Positions 45,601 through 53,598 of a stretch of 64,000 nt of DNA are shown one piece after another. The stretch lies in assembly GCA_902615835.1 (NCBI GenBank), contig CACMQL010000004.1:1-64000 (forward strand), read 5' to 3'. A model generated the notes under the pieces. The model had not been told where the DNA came from and made no database searches. It worked only from the letters and a program-made list of their open reading frames with translations. The position numbers were made by a program, and so were the translations under genes. The stretch's first letter is position 1. Every line of letters starts with the position of its first letter. The DNA comes from an uncultured Verrucomicrobiota bacterium (GTDB taxonomy: Bacteria > Verrucomicrobiota > Verrucomicrobiia > Opitutales > Seribacteraceae).

Positions 45601-46717
45601 TGCCCCACCCTCCTCGCTCTTGCTTTCCAAACTCGGATTTTTTGAAAACCTGCCGGCTGGCACCGTGATTGGAGAGTTTAATGCGACCGATCCGGACGCT
45701 AATTCCACGCTGACCATATCCTTCGTGGACGGAAATGGATCGGACGGTCATCATTTATTCATTATCGATGGAAATCACAGTCTCCGCACGACCCGGGCTT
45801 TCGATTACGAGAAGGATGATCGAAACTATTCGATACATGTTGGAGTGGCCGATGAGCATAATCTTTCAATGGATCGAGTTTTTTCCATATCCCTGTTAAA
45901 TGTTATTGAAGATTTCGATGTGGATGGCATCGAAGATTTTTACGACTTCGATGATGACAATGATGGATTTCCTGACTTATACGAAATCAACTATGGATCC
46001 AATCCGAGGGATCTAAATTCAACCGCCAACCTGGCTCCCAACCTTCTGAACCTAACCCGTTCGGCGGTGGAATGGAATGCAACTGCCGGTACCCGAGCAG
46101 GACAATTTATGATCAATGATCCGGATGTAAACGCATCGCTATCTCTGCAATTTGTGGATACCAATGATACGGATCATGACTTGTTCACGATTGATGATAA
46201 TTACACCTTAATCACTACTCAAACCATACCATACGAGCGAACACTCCCTGCCCTCCTAATCCATGTAATGCTGTCCGACGAATGGAATGCATCTCTCGTA
46301 AAAACTTTTGAAATCGTGGTCACGGCAAAACCTCATACCATAGACAGTAATCACTCGATAAATGGAAACACGACTCTATATGACAGTAATCTCACGACGG
46401 ATGGAACCCAAACTTTTTCAGCCTGGTGGGGAGTTGAGCAACCGGAAGGGCAAGGTTGGGTTAGTGAAAGCTGGCTGGGTACCTTTAGACCCTATGAACA
46501 GGGATGGCTCTATCACTTACAACTCGGTTGGCTGTATGTATCCCCCACCGTAGACAATTCCTTATGGCTGTGGTCGCCTGATCGTCGCTGGTTATGGACA
46601 CGCAAGGATGTATTCCCCTTTATGTACCATTGGGAAGATGAAAACTGGTTATATTTCCTCTTACGATCGGACGGTACTTTCCATACTTTCAATTACGCTA
46701 CTGATTCTTACGAATAA
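42656..46717 (+). CDS. Giant secreted repeat protein: TSP3/EF-hand-like, cadherin-like repeats, aromatic C-terminal domain
   Basis: 1353 residues from the ATG at 42656, preceded by AAAGGAG at 42641. Signal peptide (KKALAITGGMLCTLSLLNGA). Three tandem units of about 150 residues (42.97-44.06 kb, the last partial) each combine an InlB-like segment with a calcium-binding DTDGDGVMDW / DNDGDGF loop. Three or four cadherin-like repeats follow (ENQPIGTLITDFNATDPD, FDFETNASVYNLSVRVTDEHN), interrupted by further DxDxDG loops, then the shared Trp/Tyr-rich C-terminal domain. Probably a calcium-stiffened surface adhesin or matrix protein. Confidence 0.83.
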   Translation: MFNILMKKALAITGGMLCTLSLLNGALVQVQQVSSPAGHLDNTQVVETGTSLQTVQPNLSSNGYFFGYWSNGNNRLADTGGRSVTQATVTISEATTLTAHYFLSTQDSDNDGIMDWYEYRNFGDLNSSSSDDNDGDGFTNGQENELGQESTIRDQVEDGGISSRISWGFVYADTSMVHYTIKSNPIGFISGQDAYVEVNASVSTNNLHGQSNGYHFAYWSVNGVRQAGSTGVALSQVSQILSTETAIVAHYIPSTEDTDGDGVMDWFEYNQFGNLSVGPNSDNDGDGFTNQQESELGQEATIPDQVEDGGISSRVSSDFVYADTSMVKYIIKSDPVGFVNTVEGYVEINASVSTGNLHGSSNGYHFGYWTVNGQRKFGPTGVALSQVNANPAVETSIVAHYFPSTQDTDGDGVMDWYEFNQFGDLRFGPTNDNDGDGFNNDQENGLGQEATIFDLVEDGGISSRISTSVLYFKQVNQAPHDLVLSNQVVYLNKSASELVGILVPHDADDPNALRTYGINLTDGNGSTDNHRFTINNRELKSTQIFTSERNFSIRIRLADDDNASLEKNFTIQAIHDPNKDDDHDGLTYAQEQALGTSDQNPDSDGDGFSDLVESNYGSNPTSAKSTANSPPTDLSNSTPASFFENQPIGTLITDFNATDPDVNAALTYSISGSKAHLFNIDQNGTLFTNAIFDFETNASVYNLSVRVTDEHNASQQISKNIILKDLNESPMLLSLSSNTLLENQPAGTVVGEFNATDPDTNATLLFSLVDGNGSSGNAYFTLDSNGTLTSAVIFDYENNESNYSIRVRVADEHNASLEKTFTINLIDQNEQPVITHIGDDNLSGALFQDIRINENSGLYIKVNATDPDGDILSFFKTAGGDRALFDVNTTSGLFSYSLPKFDFEDPKDENADNIYIVWIRTTDGKGGYDEKRLRILVNNVIEDNDGDGEEDHYDLDDDNDGFSDAEEMAKGTNPFDRQSVPNAPPSSLLLSKLGFFENLPAGTVIGEFNATDPDANSTLTISFVDGNGSDGHHLFIIDGNHSLRTTRAFDYEKDDRNYSIHVGVADEHNLSMDRVFSISLLNVIEDFDVDGIEDFYDFDDDNDGFPDLYEINYGSNPRDLNSTANLAPNLLNLTRSAVEWNATAGTRAGQFMINDPDVNASLSLQFVDTNDTDHDLFTIDDNYTLITTQTIPYERTLPALLIHVMLSDEWNASLVKTFEIVVTAKPHTIDSNHSINGNTTLYDSNLTTDGTQTFSAWWGVEQPEGQGWVSESWLGTFRPYEQGWLYHLQLGWLYVSPTVDNSLWLWSPDRRWLWTRKDVFPFMYHWEDENWLYFLLRSDGTFHTFNYATDSYE
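42971..44060 (+). repeat. Tandem coding repeats, period about 450 bp
   Basis: Two full units and a partial third are nearly identical in places: the ADTSMV codons recur at about 43170 and 43620, and DGDGVMDW at about 43433 and 43883. They will be prone to recombination and to assembly collapse. Confidence 0.8.
46417..46714 (+). other. Aromatic C-terminal domain, copy 2
   Basis: Last 95 or so residues of the cadherin-like protein: SWLGTF, GWLYHLQLGWLY, LWLWSPDRRWLW, VFPFMYHW, NWLYFLL. The order and spacing match copies 1 and 3. Confidence 0.85.
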
Positions 46718-46765
46718 CTTGCCTATTTTGTGCTGGCAATGTAGTGGGTTGAACATTCTTTCTCG

Positions 46766-47413
46766 GTGAAACTACTCTCCCCAGCTTTTTTCTCAACGCT
46801 CACTTTAATAAGCATCACCTATTTGCAAGGACAGGATCAAGGTGCGGACGGTTGGGAATTTGTAAGGGAAAGAAAAGAAGTAAAAGTTTACCGCCAAGAG
46901 GTGGGTGACTTGACTGCATTTAAAGGGGTGGGTATGATCGAAGGCACCCCGGAAAAACTGGTTGGGATTATTCACAACCCCAACCGCTGGAAATTTTGGG
47001 TTAAAGACCTGAATGAAGGCAAACTGATTGAAAAAAAAACAGATTTTCACTTTGTTTTCAAACAGGAGATCAATGCAGTCTGGCCGATAAAAAACCGCGA
47101 AGTGGTCTTTGAATCTAGGATTCTAAGACAAGGCCCATCCCAGATACTTCTGGAAATGAAATCGGTGAATCATCCATCCGCCCTCCTTGAAAAAGGGAAT
47201 GTCCGGGCAAAAATAGCCTTTACCCGCTACCGGATTGATCCTTTGGATGGAAATCGAATGCAAGTAACTTTTGAGAACCTTTCGGATCCACGGGGCCGGA
47301 TTCCAAACTTCATGGTAGACTGGGCATCCAAGTCTTATCCAGTGAGCATCATTGAGGGATTACGGGAAGAAATGCGTAATCCCGTTCAAGAAAAAGCCCT
47401 TCTTCCCGAATAG
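46766..47413 (+). CDS. Exported START-domain protein
   Basis: 215 residues starting at GTG (46766). Signal peptide (LLSPAFFSTLTLISITYLQG), then a START-like fold: WEFVRERKEVKVYRQEVG (first strands), AFKGVGMIEGTPEKLVGII, WPIKNREVVFE and RIPNFMVDWASKSYPVSII, the C-terminal helix. START domains bind lipids or other hydrophobic ligands in a deep pocket. It lies 48 nt after the cadherin-like gene, and its end forms part of a terminator hairpin acting mainly toward the minus strand. Confidence 0.85.
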   Translation: MKLLSPAFFSTLTLISITYLQGQDQGADGWEFVRERKEVKVYRQEVGDLTAFKGVGMIEGTPEKLVGIIHNPNRWKFWVKDLNEGKLIEKKTDFHFVFKQEINAVWPIKNREVVFESRILRQGPSQILLEMKSVNHPSALLEKGNVRAKIAFTRYRIDPLDGNRMQVTFENLSDPRGRIPNFMVDWASKSYPVSIIEGLREEMRNPVQEKALLPE

Positions 47414-47425
47414 AAAGAAGGGCTT
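47394..47425 (-). terminator. Rho-independent terminator (minus strand)
   Basis: An 11-bp stem AAGCCCTTCTT/AAGAAGGGCTT overlaps the stop codon of the START-domain gene. Read on the minus strand it is followed by TTTTTCTT; on the plus strand no T run follows. It fits the end of the small minus-strand gene at 47522-47713. Confidence 0.65.
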
Positions 47426-47521
47426 AATAAAATCCCTGGTGGAATTAGGACTTTTTGTTTTGCAAAAGGTTCAATTTTCCAAATCCGAACACATTATTTC
47501 GTAGACCAAGGAAGTTTTCCA

Positions 47522-47713
47522 CTAACTAAATGAGGGAGGTATTCTTCGATATTTGAGGAGAGTTTGCCAAAACCATAGTGGATCGGCCTCCATTTCTTCA
47601 TTTCTAATTTGATCAAATTTACGAACTAAGGATTCCGCCCGCTTGGATGACAGGATGGATATTGAATCCGCCATCCCACACTGATTTTTGTCCCATTTCA
47701 TGTATTGAAACAT
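47522..47713 (-). CDS. Small hypothetical protein (63 residues)
   Basis: ATG at 47713 with an AAGGA site 7 nt upstream. The protein is soluble, with a central helix (SSKRAESLVRKFDQIRNEEM) followed by a DPLWFWQTLLKYRRIPP tail rich in aromatic residues. No family recognised. Ribosome site plus downstream minus-strand terminator argue that it is expressed. Confidence 0.5.
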   Translation of the reverse strand: MFQYMKWDKNQCGMADSISILSSKRAESLVRKFDQIRNEEMEADPLWFWQTLLKYRRIPPSFS

Positions 47714-47938
47714 GTTTAGTTCCTTTCGTTTGTGTTTTTGTTGTGTAGTTTAAATCTCCCCGCAGAGATTTGGTATCGTGAATATGGTAAGTTGGATGCC
47801 CAATCACAATCATTTGTTCAAGGGGACAGGAGATTGTTACAAAAAGGTGATAGCAAGATTGAATAGAATCTTGCCAAGTCATTTTAAGGACGAATAAAGT
47901 ATATAATCCCTTTAATTTCCATAATCACACCCACGCTC

Positions 47939-49336
47939 ATGAAATTGATATTTGCAAATTTTCTTTTTATTTTTTTGGCAATTTTGGCTTCTGCTAAAAA
48001 AACACCCAATGTGGTAATCATGTTCATGGACGACATGGGCTATGCTGATATCGGTGCATTTGGTGCCAAAGCCTACCCTACCCCAAACCTTGATCGGATG
48101 GCCAAGCAGGGAAGAAAGTTTACTGATTTCTATGTCACTCAGGCGGTCTGCTCGGCATCCCGGGCAGGGCTTTTAACCGGCTGTTATAATGTAAGAATCG
48201 GGATCAATGGAGCCCTGGGGCCCAAGTCTGCATATGGTTTAAACCCGAGTGAGATAACCATCGCGGAAATTTGTAAGCAAAAAGGATACGCTACGGCGTG
48301 TTACGGAAAATGGCACTTGGGACATCATCAGAAATTTTTGCCGATGCAACATGGTTTTGATGATTATTTCGGTCTTCCCTATTCCAATGATATGTGGCCC
48401 TATCACCCGGGTGTGCTTCATCTGCCCATGGAAGAGAGGCTCAAGAGATGGCCCCACCTGCCACTGGTCGAAGGTAATGAAGTGATTAACCCCGAAGTTA
48501 CCGGAAAGGATCAGGAGGAACTTACTAAGGAATACACCCAACGGGCGGTCGACTTCATTGAAAAAAATAAAGGAAAACCTTTTTTTGTCTATCTTCCGCA
48601 CAGCATGGTACATGTGCCACTTTATGTTTCGGATAAATTCAAGGGAAAAAGTGGAGCAGGTTTATTTGGGGATGTGATGATGGAGGTCGACTGGTCAGTC
48701 GGAGAAATCATGAAAGTTCTCCGCAAGCATGATCTGCACAAGAATACCCTGTTTATCTTTACCTCGGACAACGGTCCATGGTTAAACTATGGGGATCATG
48801 CCGGGTCAGCAGCACCATTACGAGAGGGCAAAGGGACCATGTTTGAGGGTGGTTGCCGAGAACCAACGCTTGCCTGGTGGCCGGGGACCATTCCAGCCAA
48901 TTCTGAGTGCAAGGAGCCTGCGATGACGATTGATTTACTGCCAACGATAGCTGAACTCATCGATGCTGATTTACCCAACCACCGTATTGATGGAAAGAAT
49001 ATTTGGCCCCTTTTTATTGGCCATGAAAAGTCTCCCCACGAAGCATATTATTTTTACTACGGCAACCAGCTACAGGCCGTGAGACAGGGAAAGTGGAAAC
49101 TTCATTTCCCCCATGGCTTCCGGACAATGGCCGGTAAACCCGGAGGGACGGGCGGGATTCCAACCAACTATTCCCAGGCAAAAATTGGTTTGTCCCTGTT
49201 CGACCTTCATTCCGATATTGGAGAATCGACCGATATTAAGGATGAATTTCCAAAAATTACCAGCCGCTTAAAGTCGCTGGGAGAAAAATTTAACCGAGAA
49301 CTGCAAAATTCAAAACGGCCGGCCGGCAAAATATAA
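47939..49336 (+). CDS. Sulfatase (formylglycine-dependent, secreted)
   Basis: 465 residues with a signal peptide (IFANFLFIFLAILASA). Metal-binding DDMGYADIG (Asp31, Asp32), the formylglycine motif CSASR (Cys71) followed by AGLLTG, GKWHLGH and a FTSDNGPW segment (second metal site). Cys in the motif means maturation by a formylglycine-generating enzyme. It hydrolyses sulfate esters, here probably of algal polysaccharides given the L-fucose pathway 10 kb to the right. The exact substrate class cannot be read from the motif. Confidence 0.94.
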   Translation: MKLIFANFLFIFLAILASAKKTPNVVIMFMDDMGYADIGAFGAKAYPTPNLDRMAKQGRKFTDFYVTQAVCSASRAGLLTGCYNVRIGINGALGPKSAYGLNPSEITIAEICKQKGYATACYGKWHLGHHQKFLPMQHGFDDYFGLPYSNDMWPYHPGVLHLPMEERLKRWPHLPLVEGNEVINPEVTGKDQEELTKEYTQRAVDFIEKNKGKPFFVYLPHSMVHVPLYVSDKFKGKSGAGLFGDVMMEVDWSVGEIMKVLRKHDLHKNTLFIFTSDNGPWLNYGDHAGSAAPLREGKGTMFEGGCREPTLAWWPGTIPANSECKEPAMTIDLLPTIAELIDADLPNHRIDGKNIWPLFIGHEKSPHEAYYFYYGNQLQAVRQGKWKLHFPHGFRTMAGKPGGTGGIPTNYSQAKIGLSLFDLHSDIGESTDIKDEFPKITSRLKSLGEKFNRELQNSKRPAGKI

Positions 49337-49376
49337 CTCACCACGGGTTAACTTCCTGACAAAAGCCGTGGGTAGA

Positions 49377-49676
49377 ATGATCTTTTCTTTCTTTTCAATG
49401 CTTGTCCTGCTGGGATGCTCTCAAAATCCCGATGACATCATCAGTCAATGGAAAGGTAAAGGCTGGTCCTTTGTGGCAACGCATGGAAAGAAAGGAGAAG
49501 TAAAAAGGACTGGCGTGTTACAAAGTGACAGGGCTCAGGCTGTGGAAGCTGCATGGGTCGAGCATGGAAAAAGGAAAACTAAATTATATCCACAAAGTTC
49601 GCACCATTATGCAGTCCTACGGTTCATCAAGAATGACCAGGATGAATTCGTGGTTGTGATGAAAAAAAGAAAATAA
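49377..49676 (+). CDS. Small hypothetical lipoprotein
   Basis: About 99 residues from the ATG at 49377 (GTG at 49368 possible). Lipobox LVLLGC, then a domain with QWKGKGWSFVATHGKKGEV and a basic C terminus (VVVMKKRK). Unrecognised. It starts 40 nt after the sulfatase stop and ends at a bidirectional terminator, so it is probably co-transcribed with the sulfatase. Confidence 0.6.
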   Translation: MIFSFFSMLVLLGCSQNPDDIISQWKGKGWSFVATHGKKGEVKRTGVLQSDRAQAVEAAWVEHGKRKTKLYPQSSHHYAVLRFIKNDQDEFVVVMKKRK

Positions 49677-49706
49677 AAAAGGCGATGGATTCCTCCACCG
49701 CCTTTT
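49677..49706. terminator. Bidirectional terminator
   Basis: AAAAGGCG and CGCCTTTT with an extended imperfect stem around ATTCCT. It serves both the sulfatase-side genes (plus) and glnA (minus, with a TTTTTTATTTTC tail), which converge here. Confidence 0.8.
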
Positions 49707-49727
49707 GAAAGAATTTTAAAACCTAAG

Positions 49728-50744
49728 TTACGCAAGAGCTTCCTTGGTGGTTTTGATAATTGCGGCTGCGATTTTGTAAGGATCGCCGTTTGATGCCGGA
49801 CGACGGTCCTCCAAACGACCTTTCCATCCGTCTTGGATGGTGCCAACCGGAATACGAATGGAAGCACCACGATCAGAAACCCCATAACTGAATTTGTCAA
49901 TGGATTGTGTCTCGTGTAGTCCGGTCAAACGTTGATCATTATCCGCTCCATAAACACTGATGTGACGCTCGATGTTTTTCCCGAATTCTTCACAGATTTT
50001 CTTGAACAACTCTTCACCGCCTTCATCACGCATGGCTCCGTTCGAGAAGTTCGCGTGCATACCGGAACCATTCCAGTCCCCTTTTACCGGCTTAGGATGA
50101 AGATCGATGGCGATATCATAGGTTTCAGCGGTGCGTTCGAGAAGATAACGGGCGAGCCAAATTTGATCTCCAGCACTGGCAGCACCTTTGGCAAAAATTT
50201 GGTATTCCCACTGCCCCATCATTACCTCTGCATTGATACCCTCAACATTAAGGCCAGCCTCAAGACAAATGTGTAAGTGCTCGTCCACCAAGTCTCGTCC
50301 TTTGGTGTTTCGGGCACCCGCTGAAGTGTAGTAGGGACCTTGTGGGCCAGGGTATCCCCCTTTGGGAAAACCCAACGGTAAATCGGTTTCTAAGTCGATG
50401 AGGGTGTATTCCTGCTCAAACCCAAACCAAAAATCATCATCATCGTCATCAATGGTCGCCCGTCCGTTGGATTCATGCGGAGTACCGTCCGGGTTAAGAA
50501 CTTCGCACATGACCAACCATCCGTTACCGCCAAAACGGTCCGGGTCAGGGATAACATGAACGGGCTGCAAGAGACAATCAGAGGAACCGCCTTCAGCCTG
50601 TTCAGTGGATGATCCGTCGAAAGACCATTGCTTAGCGTCTTCAAGCTTACCGCTGAAATCTTCAGCGATCATCGTTTTACCACGAAGGCTTTGGGTGGGT
50701 TTGTACCCATCAAGCCAAATATATTCTAACTTATGTTTACTCAT
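49728..50744 (-). CDS. glnA: Glutamine synthetase type II (eukaryotic-like GSII)
   Basis: 338 residues, the length of GSII rather than the bacterial GSI of about 470. Blocks: WLDGYKPTQSLRGKT, WSFDGSSTEQAEGGSSDCLL, FWFGFEQEYTLID (catalytic Glu), MMGQWEYQIF and DLHPKPVKGDWNGSGMH (ATP and ammonium sites), ending with DRGASIRIPVGT. It assimilates ammonia onto glutamate. A -24/-12 type promoter lies 56 nt upstream, so expression is probably under nitrogen control. It complements the ammonia-producing urea amidolyase operon of this window. Confidence 0.96.
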   Translation of the reverse strand: MSKHKLEYIWLDGYKPTQSLRGKTMIAEDFSGKLEDAKQWSFDGSSTEQAEGGSSDCLLQPVHVIPDPDRFGGNGWLVMCEVLNPDGTPHESNGRATIDDDDDDFWFGFEQEYTLIDLETDLPLGFPKGGYPGPQGPYYTSAGARNTKGRDLVDEHLHICLEAGLNVEGINAEVMMGQWEYQIFAKGAASAGDQIWLARYLLERTAETYDIAIDLHPKPVKGDWNGSGMHANFSNGAMRDEGGEELFKKICEEFGKNIERHISVYGADNDQRLTGLHETQSIDKFSYGVSDRGASIRIPVGTIQDGWKGRLEDRRPASNGDPYKIAAAIIKTTKEALA

Positions 50745-50799
50745 AGTTTGTGTTATAGATTACTGACAAAAAGTCATTAAGAGGTAATCTGAGTATATA

Positions 50800-50815
50800 A
50801 GCACACGGAGTGCCA
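50800..50815 (-). promoter_or_regulatory. Sigma-54 (-24/-12) promoter of glnA
   Basis: Read on the minus strand: TGGCACTCCGTGTGCT, with GG and GC exactly ten bases apart and TGGCAC intact. Start of transcription would fall near 50788, about 44 nt before the glnA ATG. Sigma-54 control of glnA is the classical arrangement in nitrogen-regulated bacteria. Confidence 0.75.
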
Positions 50816-50862
50816 AGTTCTTTGAAGAAGATAAAGTGGGAAAAAAATCTGCTACCGATCGG

Positions 50863-51435
50863 CTAGTTGACTTGGGGGTCATCAGGAGCGTCGGCAAGCA
50901 ATTTTAAATCATCCCCCAAACCACCGACTAATTTTTTCCACATTTTGCTCCGCTGATTCATTTCTGAAAACAAATCATGATCTAAGGAAGATACAATCCA
51001 CGAATTTTGATCAAGTTCATTTTCTAATTGACCAGGGGACCAACCGGAATGTCCCAAGAAGCAGGCAATCTTTATTTTCTTATTATCTGTTCTTAGAGAT
51101 TCCGCTTTTTCAAGATCGATGCCAAAATACAACTTAAAAGAAGTGGGAGAATCTAACCATTCCCACGCAGCGACAATAAGTTTATCTTTCTCCACCGGTC
51201 CGCCTTCAAAAACCGGGGTTTGGCCAAAGGAACCTACTTCAAATTGGTTATCCAATTGGGCAAGTGTCTGCCCTAGGGGGCGGTTAAGGATTACTCCAAC
51301 TGTTCCCATGTCATTGGAATGGGCAGAGAGAAAAACAATGGTTTTCGCAAAGTTCGGGTCTCGCAGATTTGGATGGGAAAGCAAGATGCTCCCCGATAGA
51401 CACTGTTTTGTTTGGTATCTTCCGGTTAAATTCAC
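50863..51435 (-). CDS. YqgE/AlgH family protein
   Basis: 190 residues, start GTG. Family blocks: SILLSHPNLRDPNFAKTIVF, GTVGVILNRPLGQTLAQL, VFEGGPVEKDKLIV and FLGHSGWSPGQLENEL with the terminal SWIVSS. The biochemical role of YqgE is unknown; AlgH was named from alginate regulation in Pseudomonas. It precedes glnA on the same strand but the sigma-54 promoter in between suggests separate transcription. Confidence 0.93.
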   Translation of the reverse strand: MNLTGRYQTKQCLSGSILLSHPNLRDPNFAKTIVFLSAHSNDMGTVGVILNRPLGQTLAQLDNQFEVGSFGQTPVFEGGPVEKDKLIVAAWEWLDSPTSFKLYFGIDLEKAESLRTDNKKIKIACFLGHSGWSPGQLENELDQNSWIVSSLDHDLFSEMNQRSKMWKKLVGGLGDDLKLLADAPDDPQVN

Positions 51436-51552
51436 GAGGTAAAATTATACTTTTCTAATGTAAAGAAAAATATGCAAGCAAAACTCTCAAAAAGAAACAC
51501 GAATTGATAATTAGTAATTTTATCAAATACAACTTGTTTGAAAAATAAAATT

Positions 51553-51891
51553 TTACGCCTCTACAACCTCTTCCGTTACGACTTCTTTTTTGCTTCGTGA
51601 CTGGTTTTTGGTTTTATTTTCCTTTACGAGAATAATTTCTCCTGGGGATTCTGGTGGAGCAGTCGCTTCGGCATCTCCCCATTGTTCCTCATAGAGAGCT
51701 TTTAAATGAGTGAAAACCTCAATAATTGATTCATCCTCTTCGATTTCGAAGAGTTTTAAAATAAGTTCCTTATTATTATTGAGTTGTAAACGCTTACCAA
51801 GTGTCTCCATGCCTCGATAACTGTTAATAACCTCACGGGCTTCTTCCTGCTTAGCCAATATTCTTTTTGCTTCTCTGTATGTAATGTTCAT
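51553..51891 (-). CDS. Small hypothetical cytosolic protein
   Basis: 112 residues from the ATG at 51891, which has a GGGAAG site. Helical N-terminal 80 residues (NITYREAKRILAKQEEAREV; LKLFEIEEDESIIEVFTHL) and a low-complexity acidic/basic tail. No domain recognised. It is flanked by YqgE and a decayed YfiR gene. Confidence 0.55.
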   Translation of the reverse strand: MNITYREAKRILAKQEEAREVINSYRGMETLGKRLQLNNNKELILKLFEIEEDESIIEVFTHLKALYEEQWGDAEATAPPESPGEIILVKENKTKNQSRSKKEVVTEEVVEA

Positions 51892-52071
51892 CCGACTTCC
51901 CTTGTTTGTGTATTTATACTCCGGGTAAAACAATTGGGCATCCTCACCTCTGTGTTCCCGTACGTAAGTAGATAGGAAATATGAGGAAAACGTTCGATAA
52001 AAAAGCTAAAAATGTGAATATGTTATTAACTGGAATCCAAACACTTTAGTTTTTAAAGTAGTGTTTCAGAT

Positions 52072-52698
52072 CTACTTTTCCTGAAAAACAACCAAGTTCA
52101 GGCTCAGTAATTTTGAACTTATTTTAAGTTTCATTGACTCAGCTTTTTTCAAATTAATTCCGATTTTCAAACGGTTGTTTTCTTAAATAAGGGTAAGTAC
52201 CAACCCTTTTCGTGCAAAGTTATTCGATTCACCCATAATTAGAGTTCCAGGAATATTCGGGTATATATCTCTACTCCACGATTCAGATTCTGAATCGAGT
52301 AATAAAATAAGCTTGGAACCATTTTTGCCCATTTGATCCTTTGCTTCTTTCAGCGATAGAATATTTTTTACTTCAACACTGAAATTCTTAAGCTTAAATT
52401 CAGTTGTTCGCATCACATTTGATAATCGATCAGTAATTTTGTTTATATCTTTCCCGACGACTAACATTTCTACATTCAAGTGAGAAGCGGGAAGATCAAC
52501 TTCTTGCCAACGAACATGGTTCAATGCACTTAAAATCAATGCGGCTTTCAAATTGGTGATATGATTGGAATCATGATCTGCCCACATTTTTTTGGATCCG
52601 AGCCAGACGAACAGAAAAACAGCAAGTAGTGAAATTAGCCTATCCCACTTTACAGCAGAAAACACTTGCCATGTAGATCTGAATACCGTTTTTCTCAC
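52072..52698 (-). pseudogene. YfiR-family (DUF4154) gene with an in-frame stop
   Basis: The open part (52183-52698, start GTG) has an N-terminal membrane/export segment and a YfiR-like body (NHVRWQEVDLPASHLNVEML, KITDRLSNVM, LILLLDSES). It stops at TAA after KGLVLTLI. Immediately after that stop, in the same frame, the translation continues ENNRLKIGINLKKAESMKLK ISSKLLSL, the conserved YfiR C terminus, and ends at 52072. A single nonsense change therefore cuts off the last 36 residues. YfiR proteins are periplasmic regulators. It follows directly on a decayed TonB-receptor gene, the usual partner in such modules. Confidence 0.75.
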
Positions 52699-52700
52699 TC

Positions 52701-53530
52701 TTAAAAATCGGTGCTCATATACAAAAGGAACCTCCTCTTAATGCGGGTGAGTTCCACTTCTAAATCTGTATTCATATTCTCCGGATAATCAGGATACAGT
52801 AAATCCTGTCCGAAAAGTCCGACTCGCGATCCCTTCCTGACTTGCAGGATCAGGCAAAGGTTTAATCTCATGTAGTTGCCGATAGGCAATATATTTCATG
52901 AAGATGGTAAAATTCGATCACCGGTAAAGTAAAGATTGTGTATCAGTGTCAAATCATTCTTTGCATGAATCACTGAGGTGAGGGAAGCCATTGATTCATG
53001 GAAATCGGTCTGCCTTTCTCCTTCCTTCTCTCCGAGGGAATAAGAGTAAGATCCATGCAATTCCCAAAAATCATTGTGAATGTAATTGAAGGTTAGCTCA
53101 CCTCCGGCCGAAGTATAATCAAATGCTTCATATGTAGGGAATCCACTAAAAACGGCATCCTTGGGTTGTAGAAGAACAGAGAGAGTTGCCAAAGAAATTT
53201 TTCTGTTGGAGAACCACTGAAGTTACGCATGATCAGAAAATCGTCATAAGCGTTACCACGCGTTACAAACATTCTCCCCACCCCTCGAAAAGAATCAACT
53301 CATTGTAGATGACCTCCATTGAAAAAATCATCTGGACGGGTTGCCGCAATCGAAGCTTGGTTACGCCAATATTCCTCATCGTAGCCGAGCACTCCCTGAA
53401 CTGGTTGTTCAGTCAGTTTATCTAAATCCAGCTTGAGAAGTCTTTTTAATTCAGCCTTTTCTAAATTGGTTAATTCAAGCGCAAAACCAAAAAAGGATGC
53501 AAAAAACAGTGAAAATGCTGCTAAGAGATG
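52701..53530 (-). pseudogene. Decayed TonB-dependent receptor gene
   Basis: Pieces of an outer-membrane receptor in order on the minus strand: an export segment and plug-like start (ELTNLEKAELKRLLKLDLDK), a plug fragment around RGNAYDDFLIMRNFSG, a barrel fragment (GGELTFNYIHNDFWELHGSY) and a terminal strand region (GLFGQDLLYPDYPENMN, ending in STDF). They are separated by stop codons (for example TGA at about 52896 and near 53312) and a frameshift near 53185, and the centre of a normal receptor (hundreds of residues) is missing. No start codon remains. The last codons abut the YfiR pseudogene, so both decayed together. Confidence 0.75.
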
Positions 53531-53598
53531 CTTTTTAGGTCCAAAAGAATCATCAATCTAGAGATTGAAAGACAGGCTAGATAAATAGTTTTGTTCTC

